Assembly: GCA_947561585.1 (NCBI GenBank)
Contig: CANNZV010000923.1
Location: 124,001-188,000, forward strand
Source: Caprella mutica
Lineage: Eukaryota > Arthropoda > Malacostraca > Amphipoda > Caprellidae
Length of the DNA stretch: 64,000 bases
Reading direction: 5' to 3'
The notes beneath the pieces are model-generated. The model had not been told where the DNA came from. It did not search any database and saw only the letters and a program-made list of their open reading frames with translations. The translations under genes and the position numbers were made by a program. Below, piece by piece: positions 42,701-53,849 of the stretch (its first letter is position 1; every line of letters starts with the position of its first letter).

Positions 42701-45700
42701 CATCAGATCGTTCATTTGGCTACAAAGGGCACCCACTATGGCTTCACTTTCTTCTAAAGAACAGCGGGAGAAGTTAGGTACACTGTCTCCATTTTCATTA
42801 AGTTGCTGACTGGAAGGCGTGGGGTTCGGTCTTTGCGTGTTACCAGCGGCTAACAATCTACTGAGGGTAAGGGAAGAGTTACCCTCTTCAACCTCTATTT
42901 CAGTGACAGGGTACAACCATTTCAGTGACAGTCTTTCACTTGTTGAGTTAAAGTCGTCATTGGTTTTAGGGACGACAGACACACAGATGACCGTGTCGCT
43001 AGTGAGGAAGAGACGTCTCTCCTTCGTCTGTTTGATAAGACCCGACTGTCCGAACTCGAGTTTACTGACGTCGTCTTGTCGTATGAGGCATCCATTGCCC
43101 TCACTGATATTCCTGAGGGCAAACTTGCTGTTGATTTGTTTGAGGGTTTGTTTGAAGGCTTGGTGTTGTTCCGATTCCCTCTTTTGTTCGTTTAGAGTTT
43201 CAGCCAGAGATTCCAATTGGGTTAGAGCGAGCTGTAGGGACATACGGTCCGCGTGACCTTTGGGGGTGTGTTTCAGCAGGTCTTGCAAGAAGAGTATAAA
43301 TTGAGGAAACCGTTGGACAGGTTTCACCATCATACCGAAGAAGGAGAGTCTGTCAGGCGAACTGATTTGTCTCATCTTGAGGAAGTCAGCGAAGATGCTC
43401 TTCTTTCTGCTCTCCAATTTGGCACACTCCATAGCCTTGCTGAAATTATTAATGAATTCACTGTAGATGTCCAGCACTACACCTTTAGAGAAACTAGCGA
43501 AGAAGACGTCTCCAATCTTCTCATCTCTGTCCCAATGCCGGACACACTCTGTGAGAGCCAATCTGAACATTGTGTGACACTGGAGTATTTCATGTACATA
43601 ATGGAACAAGGTGTTAACTTTGGATTGACTGAGGATGGGGGGCTTAGATTCTTCCAATGGCTTCCGGTATTCTCGGACAAGCCTATGAAGAGTTGCTACG
43701 TAGTTATTTTCACTATGGACAATGGAAGCCACTATATGCCTCCTTTTGATCTGCTCGGAGGTTAATCCCGGGGGAATGGGGGGAAGACTTGGAGGTTGGT
43801 GTCGCCTCTGGAAGGTATTGGCACCCAGGGCGCCCAAGCCACCAACCCCGCAAGTGCCGGTGTAAAAGTTATTGGGGTTGGTGCAGGAGTCTAGCTCCGA
43901 CATGTGTTCTTCGAGGAGTTGCGGTAACCGGGCGGAGTAGGGAGGATTTGAAGAGTATGAGGAGGCTGATGAGGAGGAAGAGGCAGAGGAGTGGGAGGAG
44001 ATTGAGGAGAGGGTGCAGGAGTTATGGAGTGAGGAGTGGAGTTGATCTTCTTCCGCTATGGAATCAGAGGATAGAATTGATGGTTTGGACGTAGCCTTGC
44101 GATCCACAGTGTCGTAATTGACGCTTTTGCGCAAAGAAAACCAGCGTGACAATTTCCCTCCATCTGGTGTTGCTGAAAATGAAAAGAAATAATGTTATAA
44201 ATCAGTGGAGATCACTGTAGATGAGCCAATTGGGGTGAATTATTTCAATTATACGTCACAGTTTAAATACAAGATGGCGATAAAGTATCATCAATAAATT
44301 TCAAAAACTGTTTTAACCACTTCGAATTCTGAAGCGTGATTTTTAATTCACATATGCTATTAAATGAAGCCTAGGTACCTAAGGTCTTTCAGTTGACAGG
44401 GTATAACCTGAGTGCTATCCTCTAAAACTTCAAGTAGCGTTAAAAATATTGATAAACATGTATAAACATGTCATGATGTCAGTCAGTGATAGTGCCCAGT
44501 CAAAACGAGCGGTTTTCTCGACGCGCTTTAGTCGCCGAAAAACCGCTTCCGAAAGAAGTACATTTGAAGTTCATTTTAAAAACGAGGAGTGCGGCTGAAC
44601 CGCCCGGCCGTCTGACATACCTCCTATATTTTCACATGAGTTCAATGGAATTTCTTTCGACACGCGGTTATCCGGCAGCAGTACCTTTTTCGAAACGCTT
44701 CGGCAAAACCGCTTTCGAAACGTTTCGGTAAAACCGCTTTAAAACCGCTTCGGTAAAACCGCTTTTGAAACGCTTCGGTAAAACCGCTTTCGAAACGCTT
44801 CGGTAAAACCGCTCGTTTGACTGAGCCCTATCTTGAGTGAATACCCTGTAACCACTCACCGACAGCTTCCTCAGAACTCTCCTTCCTTGCGTTCTGTAGC
44901 CTGAAATCCTTATTGCTGCTTTGTCTTCTTTCCCGCCACTGCTCCCTCTTGCGGAGAAGACGTGACTTCAACTTCTCCCGCCTGAAAAAGATCGAAAAAG
45001 TTATTATGGTCATATTTGAAGGGCCGGAGCTACCAGTTTTATATTTTCTGCAAAGAATCAAAGATTTATTAAACAAATTATACACATCTAACCCTTTTTT
45101 TACACACAATGATTGAATTATAACAATAAGACTGATGTGGTTTTATAAGAGATGAATTTTGCATCCACTCACTCTTCATTACTCAGATTATCAATAACTA
45201 TATCAACATCATCACTGGTGAACACATCGTCATCACACTCATCAGTACAAGGGACTTCATCACTGAAGTTGACAGAGGTCAGTCTAATTTGAGGGTGATT
45301 ATGAGATTCGAGGGGAGACTTGCTTGTTTCTAAATTTATCTCCGGATTAGAGGACACGCTTTTGCGACACAGATCATCGTCAGATTTCTCAAAACTACGA
45401 CGCAACGAACGCGTTGATACAGAAAGGAAGGTTTTGAATTTGCTAGGTACTTTGTATTTCGTTTCTACAGGCATTGTCTCAGAAACATAGAAAATCTACA
45501 AATCAGAGAATTTTTTCTTACAAGATCTACTAAAATCAGAGACAACGTAGGTATCTACACAGGAACAGTCAGAATAAAACTGTTCTCAAAGACGTATTGA
45601 TTTTAGGTATACCATTACATCACTTCTTAATCAACAATAACATCTTTGATAAGGAAATGACATATTCTAACCAAGTCAATTAAAAGATAACGAATAGATA

Positions 45701-48700
45701 ATGAGATAAAAGACGGGAAATTTAAATTAAATAATCAAATGTTCACTTTCAAGTAAAAAAAAATGAATTAAAATCTAGAAATAATTTTCTTTTTATAAAG
45801 TTAAAAAAAGCATGTGGGTGAACAGTATACGTATACGAAGCCCGAACATGTTGGAACAATGCTATCTTAATTAAACGGTAGGTAACTTCAGTCTCAGTTT
45901 CTTTATAATTAGTGAGATTGACAAAAGATAAGATTTTAACTTATTACATTACAAGAATTCTGAAATAAATGTTCCAAGTTCTTTATGATATATCGGGGCT
46001 AACTTTCTTGTTTACATAAATTGAAATTTCGGGAACTCGTTTTCTAAGATAGTTCAGGGCTAACCTTCTTATTTATATAAATAGATTTTCGCATACTCGT
46101 TTTCTATGAAAATCCAGGGCTAATTTTCCTATTTATTTAAATCGAGATTTTTGGATACTCGTTTTCTATGAAAATCAAGGGCTAACTTTCATATTTATAG
46201 TATCGAGATTTTAGGGTTCTCGTTTTCTATGATATTCCAGGGCTAACTTCAAAATTCCTAGCTAAACCTATTGTGGAACTGTTCTAATCGGATCTTTCCC
46301 ATTTGACGACCTCCACCAGATTTAATTTAAATTAACTTTTTTATATGTATTTTTGTCCATAGAATCCGAAAATCAAAACCGTTTTTTTGTAGAAACTAGT
46401 AGTTTTTGAGAGATGAGGGTTTAAAGTTATTTATTTCCTATGTATTATTGAAGGATTAAGAACTGAAAAAACTGGTGTTTTCATTGAAATTACTTAAACA
46501 ATATAGATATTTTACATGAAACAGTAATGTAGTTTGTTGTATCCGCTAGTTTGTTGTACGACACACTTCATGGTTTATTAATGACCTGGGAAAGGGGCTC
46601 AAATACATATATGGGATATATTTCCAGTTTCCGTGATATTTTCAATTTATTACTTCAATGCTGATATATGTGTAATGGGGGGCGTACTGCCCCCATACCC
46701 CCCTGCCAGGTCATTAAACAATCATGAAGTGGGCAGAACAACAAACTACATTACGGCTATCTTTAACCAAAATTGGCCAAAAAGCGTGAAAACACGAGTT
46801 TTTTCAAAGTTCCCAATCCTTCAGTAATACATAGGAAATAAATAACTTTAAACCCTCATATCTCGAAAATTATTGGTTTATACTAAAACGGTTTTGATTT
46901 TTGGATTCTATGAACAAAAATACATATAAAAAAGGTAATTTGAATTAAATTTAATGGGGGTCGTCAAATAGGAAAGACCCTTCTAATTAAACAGCTTTCA
47001 CATGACATCTCTGGGCCATAAACAGTTATATGAGAAGTTGTTCATCATCAGCGTCTATTTATTACCTATGTCTTCACCCAGAATGTTTAGGTTGTGTTTT
47101 GCAAGGTTACAAACACTGCATTAGATCAATGTGATAAAAATAGCAGACTGACACTGCGTGACTTCAACTAAATAATCCATACCAATATCGATCTACTGTT
47201 ATAATAATTTAAAACCTATTATTAGGGAAATCAATGCAAGATGAACTGCATAGTGTTGACCTACTAAGGGTACATTTAGCACTCTATTCTGATGCATGTA
47301 GGTGGTATTTGATATCTGGTGTACACTTGACTAAGTGAGTAAGTAACATGTTTAGTGAGCAAGTGCAACATGAATAAATAGCATGTGATATGTATAATAA
47401 GAGCATGTGTAACATGGATAAAGAGCATGTAACATGGATAAAGAGCATGTAACATGGATAAGAGCAAGTGCAACATTTAAGTGTATAATGCATAATAAAT
47501 GTAACAAATCAAGTAGTAATAATTAAGACGGATAATAAATAACGTACTATTAATTCAAAGGAAGTGTAAGCAAATGAAGTGCAACAATCTTTTCCTTTAA
47601 CTTTATGTAGCTATTTCATACGAATACAATATTGTTTCAAATTGATACTTCGCTATCTAGTTACTCACCCCAAAATAGAGTTACTGCCTGAAGAGGAGTT
47701 AGCTTCGGATAATTTGGAAGAGTCTTCGGACACAACAGAGTGGTCCAATGACCCAAGATGGTGGTCATCGTGACCCTCTTTGCCTGAGTGGTGGCTAGCG
47801 TCCTCGTCATTACTCGAGTAGCAGTCGAACTCTTGTGAGCCCCATGAGTCTGAAGAGGACAATTGTCTGTGGATGGAACAAGAGAAGATAAGTTAACAGA
47901 GTAAGCAAAGTTTTACATTTAATGGTGAACTGTATCGAATGATTGGAAAGATTCTGAGTCAAAAGGGAAATCCATATTATCAATAGGCTATTTAAACTCA
48001 ATATTGGAGGTTTTTTTTTTTGGTTTCAAGGTTTCGAACAGAAAGATTTCTATTTATCATCAGGACAAGAGTGCATATTATTTAATGATGAATAAAAATC
48101 TTCCCATTCGAAAGCTTGAAACCAAAAAGAAAAAAACCATCAGCGTTGAGCTTATAATTTCTTGATGGTATCGAATTTCTAGTCCGTTATACAAACCTGT
48201 GGGCCTGAAGTCTTTTGGAGACCCAAGCGATTTCTTCAGCATTGCCATTACCAACACACAGAGATTTTGGATCTTCCTCACTGCTCCGCTTTTTAGTGTG
48301 AAGCTTCAAATTGGATAAACCTTGCAGACCAGAGAGTCCAGGTAACATGGACTTGCTGAAGGTGGTCTTCATTTCAGTCTTGGTGTTCGGACACCCTTGG
48401 AATTCATTGGCGTTGTTTGTGTTTCGAACAGAGTCGTAGAGAATATCATTGCCATTTTCGGGGTCTTCTCTACCTTCCGTGCTGTCCTGGGCACTACTTG
48501 ATTGGCTAGATTGGGAATCTGGTAAAAAGAAACAAAAATTAGAATGAATATTTCATACATAAATACTTTAGTAATCTGGGCATATTTGTGCTCAGTTTCT
48601 GTTTAGAACACACCATGTGCATCCAAATATTCAGACGGCTCTTCATCAATCGACGGCGGTAAAATAACAGTTAAAGGTTCCACACTTTTCCAAAATGATT

Positions 48701-49259
48701 CGGTGAAATTTAATTTATTTAGATCCTTCTCGTTCAAGTTTTCTTTGGTTTCATTATCACAATTATTATTAGCAGATTCACTTGCTGACGACGTCACCTT
48801 TTCAGTTTTATCAGATAAATCAGCATCATTATTAACAACCTTAACAGTTTCAAGTTCTTCACTATTTTCAGTTTTAATTTCCTTTTGGCAGTTCACATCA
48901 AGAGTTTTCCCGTCATACGCCCCAAAACTACAAGAAGTAACACTACACTCGTCACAACCTTCTAGTTGCTGTTCAGCCGCTGACGACATGAAATCTAAAG
49001 AATCCATACCTTCCTTATCCACATTATCCTCTTCTTCAGAATCCATCATGAAATTTCCTTCGACATCACAATTGCCACTATCGAAATTGAACTCATCCGG
49101 GACAGTTTCCATCAACTTGACACATTCGGCACTCTGGACATCACCACAGGGATCAGTACTAGGATGCCTCTTGTTCACCATATCCATAACACTGTTCAGG
49201 TTGGTACGAGATGACGCTTCTGATTGTCCGCTGTCTATCATTTCATTATCATCTGTCAT
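38264..49259 (-). CDS. ARHGEF10: ARHGEF10-family Rho guanine nucleotide exchange factor, 1712 aa long form
   Basis: Long-form exons: 49259-48614, 48518-48197, 47866-47669, 44981-44860, 44172-42460, 42247-42105, 41643-41491, 41241-40750, 40604-40439, 39743-39236 and 38939-38264; total 5139 bases in frame, all GT-AG. Order: acidic disordered N-terminus (1-388), basic coiled segment REKLKSRLLRKREQWRERR, Ser-rich linker, DH domain (about 572-758), PH-like region (about 766-936) and a C-terminal WD40-like propeller (about 1001-1712) with a disordered insert. The match to ARHGEF10/ARHGEF10L is strong in DH (RRHIVASIVHSENNYV, IGDVFFASFSKGVVLDIYSE, MVKPVQRFPQFILFLQDLLK) and at the end (GGQGYKCL...LVWEMKL). 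Family members activate RhoA-type GTPases. The start is the first ATG of a long open exon; MTDDNEMIDSG has no acceptor before it that I trust. It is longer than human ARHGEF10 (about 1370). Confidence 0.92.
39829..40438. repeat. 23-bp minisatellite built from the ARHGEF10 exon 10 splice donor
   Basis: About 26 tandem units; minus-strand consensus CCTAGAATACTAGGTAAGTA plus GTC. The array abuts exon 10, whose last bases and donor are the same words. About 20 units keep CTAG|GTAAG, three carry GCAAG at the donor position and three at the far end carry GTTAG. Variant units are grouped in blocks, as expected for stepwise expansion. Confidence 0.93.
40439..42247 (-). CDS. ARHGEF10: ARHGEF10 propeller exons 7-10
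   Basis: Exons 42247-42105 (LRLSQLAVSS), 41643-41491 (VVCGCQYPLQQSPKN), 41241-40750 (NTIWVGTLQNKLLLYS, VYVGLTNGELIVFRR) and 40604-40439 (LWVCEAQSSTVCLYHTE). The repeated 'WVG..' and 'VYVG..' strands are typical of the ARHGEF10 propeller. The intron after 41643 contains the MITE at 41756-41912. Exon 10 ends ATACTAG|GTAAGT, and that border is the seed of the adjacent minisatellite. Confidence 0.85.
41756..41912. mobile_element. GGGTAAGTT-family MITE in ARHGEF10 intron
   Basis: The left end GGGTAAGTTACGAATTGTCG and right end CCGATAATTCGGAACTTACCC are inverted, with TA on both sides. This is the best preserved copy in the window. Confidence 0.8.
42460..44172 (-). CDS. ARHGEF10: ARHGEF10 catalytic exon: DH domain and PH-like region
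   Basis: A single 1713-base exon carries the whole exchange module. The three DH conserved regions are visible: IVHSENNYVATLHRLV (CR1), the FxSFSKGVVLDIYSEFINNF segment (CR2 side) and VKPVQRFPQFILFLQDLLKH (CR3). The PH-like part follows FALRNISEGNGCLIRQDD and contains RRLFLTSDTVICVSV. The frame extends upstream with a TTG, but the true exon begins at 44172 after TCATTTTCAG. Reverse-strand frames over it are shadows. Confidence 0.9.
44492..44828. mobile_element. TA-type MITE with internal tandem expansion, ARHGEF10 intron
   Basis: Ends GTGCCCAGTCAAAACGAGCG and CGCTCGTTTGACTGAGCCC, TA at both borders. The right half (44690-44815) contains about five copies of a GAAACGCTTCGGTAAAACCG unit derived from the inner arm. 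Confidence 0.75.
45173..45474 (-). CDS. ARHGEF10: ARHGEF10 alternative first exon (short form, 1424 aa)
   Basis: ATG at 45474 opens MPVETKYKVPSKFKTFLSVS and runs 100 codons plus two bases to donor GA|GTGAGT (phase 2). It joins exon 44981-44860 in frame, producing NEEREKLKSRLL. Exon 47866-47669 also ends in phase 2 and can join the same exon directly. The only acceptor-like site before 45474 (TTGTAG at about 45502) would meet exon 3 out of phase and hit TAG after ten codons. The simplest reading is a second promoter around 45480-45900 giving a shorter N-terminus. Confidence 0.7.
45990..46255. repeat. minisatellite, unit about 60 bp, 4-5 copies
   Basis: Repeats of AGGGCTAACTTTCTTATTTA followed by an ATTTT..G..ACTCGTTTTCTATGA block. 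It lies in the long ARHGEF10 intron near the presumed internal promoter. Confidence 0.8.
46290..46980. mobile_element. 691-bp foldback element with 8-bp target duplication
   Basis: Almost entirely palindromic. Ends GGATCTTTCCCATTTGACGA and CGTCAAATAGGAAAGACCC, flanked by TTCTAATC (46282-46289) and TTCTAATT (46981-46988). Mirrored internal blocks include ATCAAAACCGT/ACGGTTTTGAT and TTTGTTGTACG-type sequence. The 8-bp duplication suggests hAT-type mobilisation. The plus frame at 46633-46827 is part of one arm. Confidence 0.8.
47340..47475. repeat. short array of CATGTAACATGGATAAAGAG units
   Basis: Six or so imperfect 20-bp copies in the ARHGEF10 intron. The minus-strand frames over it are repeat artefacts. 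Confidence 0.75.
47669..49259 (-). CDS. ARHGEF10: ARHGEF10 long-form N-terminal exons 1-3
   Basis: Exons 49259-48614, 48518-48197 and 47866-47669 encode about 388 residues rich in Asp, Glu, Ser and Asn (for example MMDSEEEDNVDKEG and GNGNDILYDSV). There is no recognisable fold. FTESFWKSVEPLTVILPP near the end of exon 1 is the least disordered stretch and may be a docking motif. The donor of exon 1 (CATG|GTGTGT) is weak. The 1 kb upstream shows no TATA motif. Confidence 0.8.
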
Positions 49260-49740
49260 TGTGACATAATAACGTAACTAACCACTTCTTTGTCAGTCAC
49301 AACCGTACTTTGCATTGTTCTAGCACATATGTTCATCTATCACCTACTGTTTACACTGATCAGAACAACATTGGTTGGAAATAATATCTGTTGAAAGGTG
49401 GAGAGAAGATAGAAATCAATCAAGTCTACGAATAATAAACATATCGTGCTACACGGGTTGTAAATAGTAAATCTATAATTACCGGATGAATAGAATAATT
49501 TCTTGACAATTTAGAGCCACTGAAGCTTGTCAAGGTCAAAACACGAGTGACAAAATTTCTCAATTTTAAACTGGTTCGTATGAAATGTAACTCATTTTTA
49601 TTTTACTTTTATTTACTCAATGAAAAACAATGCACCGAGATAAAAAGGAAGCTATTCCTCCAAAGAATGCAATCATCCAGAGCAATGCAGTTCACGCTTT
49701 CTAGACTTAGTGATTAAGTCTAGCCTTCGTTGGAGAGGAA
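49260..49740. other. upstream region of ARHGEF10, no element recognised
   Basis: Presumed promoter and 5' UTR of the long ARHGEF10 form. No TATA box, NRF1-type or other promoter motif stands out. A small hairpin (AAGTCTAGCCTTC...GAAGGCTAGACT) lies at about 49714-49750. Confidence 0.4.
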
Positions 49741-50065
49741 GGCTAGACTCTACAACACGTGTATCTGTGATACGAAATAAGACAGAGTGTATCTGTGATA
49801 CGAAATTAGACAGAGTATCAATGTTATTAAATTATACAATGAATACAAATTAGACAGTACATCAAGGATACGAAATTAGACAGAAATTAGACTGTATCTG
49901 TGATACGAAATTAGACAGTGTACCTAAATTAGACAGTATCAAGGATATGAAATTAGACAGTGTATCTAAATTAGACAGAAATTAGAGCATATCTATGATG
50001 CGAAATTAGAGTGTATTTATGATGCGAAATTAGACTGTATCTACGATACGAAATTAGACAGAGTA
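49741..50065. repeat. irregular minisatellite, GATACGAAATTAGACAG units
   Basis: About ten diverged copies of a GTATCTGTGATACGAAATTA plus GACAGA unit with many length variants. Confidence 0.8.
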
Positions 50066-50098
50066 CCAATAAATAATACAACCTATTATTATAAACCA

Positions 50099-50311
50099 AA
50101 GAAATTTATGGTGGGGCCATAGGAGACTGTGAGGAGAAAGGGCCGTACTTGATCTACTATAAACCCAACATAATTTTTTCTAGGTAAAGTAATATATTCA
50201 CCCACTTACAGAAAATGTTATGGTAGGGCCATAGAAGATTGAACTCTAAATAAATCTTTTATGGCCCCACCATAACTTTCTCTCTTAATCTTCTATGGCC
50301 CCACCATAACT
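50099..50311. mobile_element. GTTATGGTGGGGCCATAGAAG hairpin element
   Basis: Inverted copies of AAAGTTATGGTGGGGCCATA and TATGGCCCCACCATAACTTT, ending in TTCTCTCTGGGT. Same family as 51180-51293, 56797-57030 and 61362-61433. Confidence 0.65.
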
Positions 50312-50602
50312 TTCTCTCTGGGTAAATGGTATTTCCTAATATAACTCGTAAATAGTTGCGTGTTGATCATTTCTCTAAAATTAGAAGAAAAGTATTTGCC
50401 AGAGACAAATAAAGAAAATGAATCAGAGGAAAGATACACAAAATACTGAGAAAAGATACATGTAAATATTTAATTACTTCTACACATATTAACCGTATTG
50501 TTATTCTGTTAATCAGTGTATACTTTTTTATCAACTTTATAAATAAAAGTTTTATTAAATAAAGAAAAAAATCAGAAAAAGGAAAATAATGCAAAGTTAC
50601 TA

Positions 50603-50728
50603 GGGTAAGTTCCGAATTATCGGACAGTTCCACATTTTCGATGTAAAAATATATAAGCAAATTAACCAGTTAAAAATATTCATACATGATCGAAATTATG
50701 GACCCGGTCGATAACTCGGAACTTACCC
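50603..50728. mobile_element. GGGTAAGTT-family MITE
   Basis: Ends GGGTAAGTTCCGAATTATCG and CGATAACTCGGAACTTACCC, TA on both sides. The shortest well-preserved copy. Confidence 0.8.
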
Positions 50729-50939
50729 TAGATTAGACAGTTTTTGCCAGTTCATTCAACTAATGAATGAACTGGCGTGTGTGTGATTCACACATGTGTA
50801 TGTGTACTTCCTGTGTACAAAGGGAAAACTGCCAACAGGCCTCTCTCCACCCTCGCAAAAAAGAGGGGATAAACCATGTACCACTTTTTTGTATCACCTG
50901 GTGATATGTATCACTATATTGATATCATCTGACATAATA

Positions 50940-51088
50940 GGGTAAGTTCCGCATTACCGGACAGTTTCATAATTCCGATCATATAAAAAAAATGTTATAT
51001 AGCCAATGTCAATTAAAATGTTAAATTAGATCATTTTTTCTTCTATGACCGAAAACGTGGAAATGTCCAACAATGTGGAACTTACTAT
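50940..51088. mobile_element. GGGTAAGTT-family MITE
   Basis: Starts GGGTAAGTTCCGCATTACCG after TA and ends near GTGGAACTTACTATAA; the right end is decayed. Confidence 0.65.
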
Positions 51089-51179
51089 AATAAATTTCTT
51101 AAATTTAAAAATAATTTTCATCGAAAAACATTTTAAAAATATTGGTACAAACAAAAATTCACTAAATTAAACTTTATAT

Positions 51180-51293
51180 GTTGGGGCCATAGGAGATTAT
51201 GTTGGGATATCATTTGAAGAAAGTTATGGTGGGGACATTATTCCCCTCAATCTTCTATGGCCCCACTACAAAGTTATGGTGAGGCCATAGAAT
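51180..51293. mobile_element. GTTATGGTGGGGCCATAGAAG hairpin element, degenerate copy
   Basis: GGGGCCATAGGAGATTATG, AAAGTTATGGTGGGGACATT and AATCTTCTATGGCCCCACTA in head-to-head arrangement. Confidence 0.55.
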
Positions 51294-51589
51294 ATACCCA
51301 TCATTATCTACTATAATTCTCTCATGCATTGAACAACTTCAAATTATAGAAAAGAATGGAAAAGTTACGTATCTGAAACTATCGGCGAAATCTTAGCGTA
51401 AAGGTTACGGTATGAATTGGTGAAATGTATTGATTTTCCATATTAGGAAAGATACAATTGAATAGTTAGTTAGTAGCTTTCAAAACAAAGAAGAACTGAG
51501 GTAGAACATTGCATTTTATAGCTCTGATATTAGAAAAACATTGGGGTGATTAGAGATGGGGAGTATATTATCTCTGGTATGGAGCCGAT

Positions 51590-51882
51590 ATTTACCCACC
51601 ATAGCCCCACCATTTAACAACCATAATCCCAACATCTGCCCACCATAATCCCACCATCTTTCCACTATAACCCCAACATCTACCCACCATAATTCCAACA
51701 TCTTCCAACCATAATCCCACTATAACCCAACCATCTTCCAACCATAATTCCAACATCTACCCACCATAATCAAACCATTTTCCCACCATAATTCCAACAT
51801 CTACCCACCATAATCCCAACATCTACCCACCATAATCCCAACATCTTCCCACCATAATCCCAACATCTTCCCACCATCCCAT
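51590..51882. repeat. array of ACCATAATCCCAACATCT units, about 22 bp
   Basis: About 13 copies of CCCACCATAATCCCAACATC plus TA/TT. The ACCATAA core equals the inner word of the GGGGCCATAG hairpin family, suggesting derivation from it. Confidence 0.85.
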
Positions 51883-52629
51883 TGCACTTACATGTTACAT
51901 ATCCTTCAATGCCCTAATTTTTTTAATATTAAATACATACTTTTCATCATTGTTTTCATGAATAAATTGTTTCATACCAATGCATTCACTTCATTTCCCT
52001 CTCCCCAAAAATAACTCCTCTTCAAACGACTCAATGTACTACAGTGCTCAGTTTGTTTCAATATATGCATTAATGTATATACTATATATATATTAATGTA
52101 CTCCCATTCATTTACAGTTTGGGTCAAAGCCCTATCCTTGGTTGTATGTACCATCAGAGTGCAAGATAAAGGTACTAGTGTGTGTGTGGTACTTTATTAA
52201 ATGGTGTGCTGTTTGTTTTGTTGTTTGTAGAATTGAAAACGAAAAAATGGATAAAAAAATTTTGATGAAGAAAAAATTTGATGAAAAAAAATTGGACAAA
52301 AATTTCGGCTGAAAATTTTTCCTCAAGTTGAAAAAATTGTTGATACATAGAGCCGCCCCTCTTGATCGTCTATGGCCCCACTATAGTGTTCACTATGGGT
52401 AGTACTAGTACCTGACATAGTAGAGTGGAGTAGTTTAGTCATAGTTTATTTTGGTGTACTCTAGATTACCTAACTAACTCTCTGCTACAAATGACGTCAT
52501 AAAAAGATTACACCTGGCGCCAAAAATTCACCTGACGGCAACAACAAAGTACAGTCAGCTAAAAAAATACCTGTGACTTTTGAAACAGGTTGATTAATAG
52601 AGATTTAACGTTTTCAAAGGCCATATCGC

Positions 52630-52770
52630 TGACGTCAAAAGGAAATTAAATACAAGGGACTGGAAGATGCAGTCAGAGAGGAAAGTGGCTTCATGAACAA
52701 AGTCACCTACCACCATTCTATAACAATGCTCATGAATGCAGAAAAGCTACTCCGTGAATACAGTCATTTG
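52630..52770. repeat. dispersed repeat, partner of 27747-27880
   Basis: Same-orientation copy of the segment in T-box intron 5, with shared GCAGTCAGAGAGGAAAGTG and GCAGAAAAGCTACT blocks. Confidence 0.6.
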
Positions 52771-53044
52771 CGGATAAAATTTATGAAAATTAATATTATT
52801 ATTAAAATTAGATATTTATTAAAAAAATTATGCAACATTTAAAGAAAGTAAAAATGGAATAACAATTCGTTTAAGACTGACTTTTCCCCCGATAGTACAC
52901 AGAGGGTTAAGTCTTATCGTCAGATGGAATTTTAAGTGTGTGTGTGTTAAAGTGATGCACCAGCAGATGGCCTCGCAACTATCTACACACTTATCTGCGT
53001 TACTATGACACACTAGCGTTGCTAGGGGATACCCACTCAGAAAG

Positions 53045-53383
53045 TTAGAGTGGGGGTATGGGTGATTATGGTAGGGGTATGGGGGATTATGGTGGGGGTA
53101 TGGGGGATTATGGTGGGGGTATGGGTGATTATGGTAGGGGTATGAGGGATTATGGTGGGGGTATGAGGGATTATGGTGGGGGTATGGGGGATTATGGTGG
53201 GGGTATGGGGGATTATGGTGGGGGTATGTGTGATTATGGTGGGGGTATGGGGGATTATGGTGGGGATATAGGGGATTATGGTGGGGATATAGGGGATTAT
53301 GGTGGGGATATAGGGGATTATGGTGGGGATATAGGGGATTATGGTGGGGATATAGGGGATTATGGTGGGGATATAGGGGATTA
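53045..53383. repeat. 21-bp minisatellite, about 16 units
   Basis: Units of GGTATGGGGGATTATGGTGG plus G, with a second half in which GGGGTAT has become GGGATAT. As 21 is divisible by three, both strands stay open (Gly-Asp-Tyr-Gly on plus, Tyr-Pro-His-His-Asn-Pro on minus). Neither has a splice or start context suggesting a gene. Confidence 0.92.
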
Positions 53384-53849
53384 GCTATATTGGATAAACT
53401 GTTCGATATCTTCATTATAAATAAAGCATTCAAGCCGTATCTTATAGTAGAAAATTGTCACCAAAGTAACGCGTCATGTTGTAACGCTAGCACTCTGTGT
53501 CCTGTAACACTATAACACTGTGTTACTCGATACTGCAATGCAGGGGGGGGGGGTGTACAACGTGCATTGCACATGCATAATAGCAGGAAATGCATTACTT
53601 GATACAGAGAATTAAGAAGAAAATAGTAATGATATATCATCTTAAATAAAGAGTACTGAATTCTACTAGTTATATCATTGATAAAGATAATGAGTTACTT
53701 ATATTATATACCATTATGAATTCTAACATTGAAATCATTAATAAAAATAATCATGGATTTCATCATAACTAAATATAAGGGGTGGAAGAGGGTAATTGAC
53801 CCATTTTTTTATTTTAACATTTGTAAGAAGAGTTTTAAAATTGTTTTGT

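Noticed and set aside
42819..44094. Long plus-strand frames inside the RhoGEF exon
   Set aside because: Shadows of the ARHGEF10 DH exon; their residues match no family while the minus frame matches the DH domain throughout.
45475..45505. Treating the 45474 exon as an internal exon between exons 3 and 5
   Set aside because: The nearest acceptor gives a frame that meets TAG before the ATG region when joined to exon 3 (phase 2), so an alternative first exon fits better.
53058..53433. Tyr-Pro-His-His-Asn-Pro repeat protein (minus) and Gly-Asp-Tyr-Gly repeat protein (plus)
   Set aside because: Both are translations of the same 21-bp minisatellite; no conserved flank, splice sites or upstream exon.
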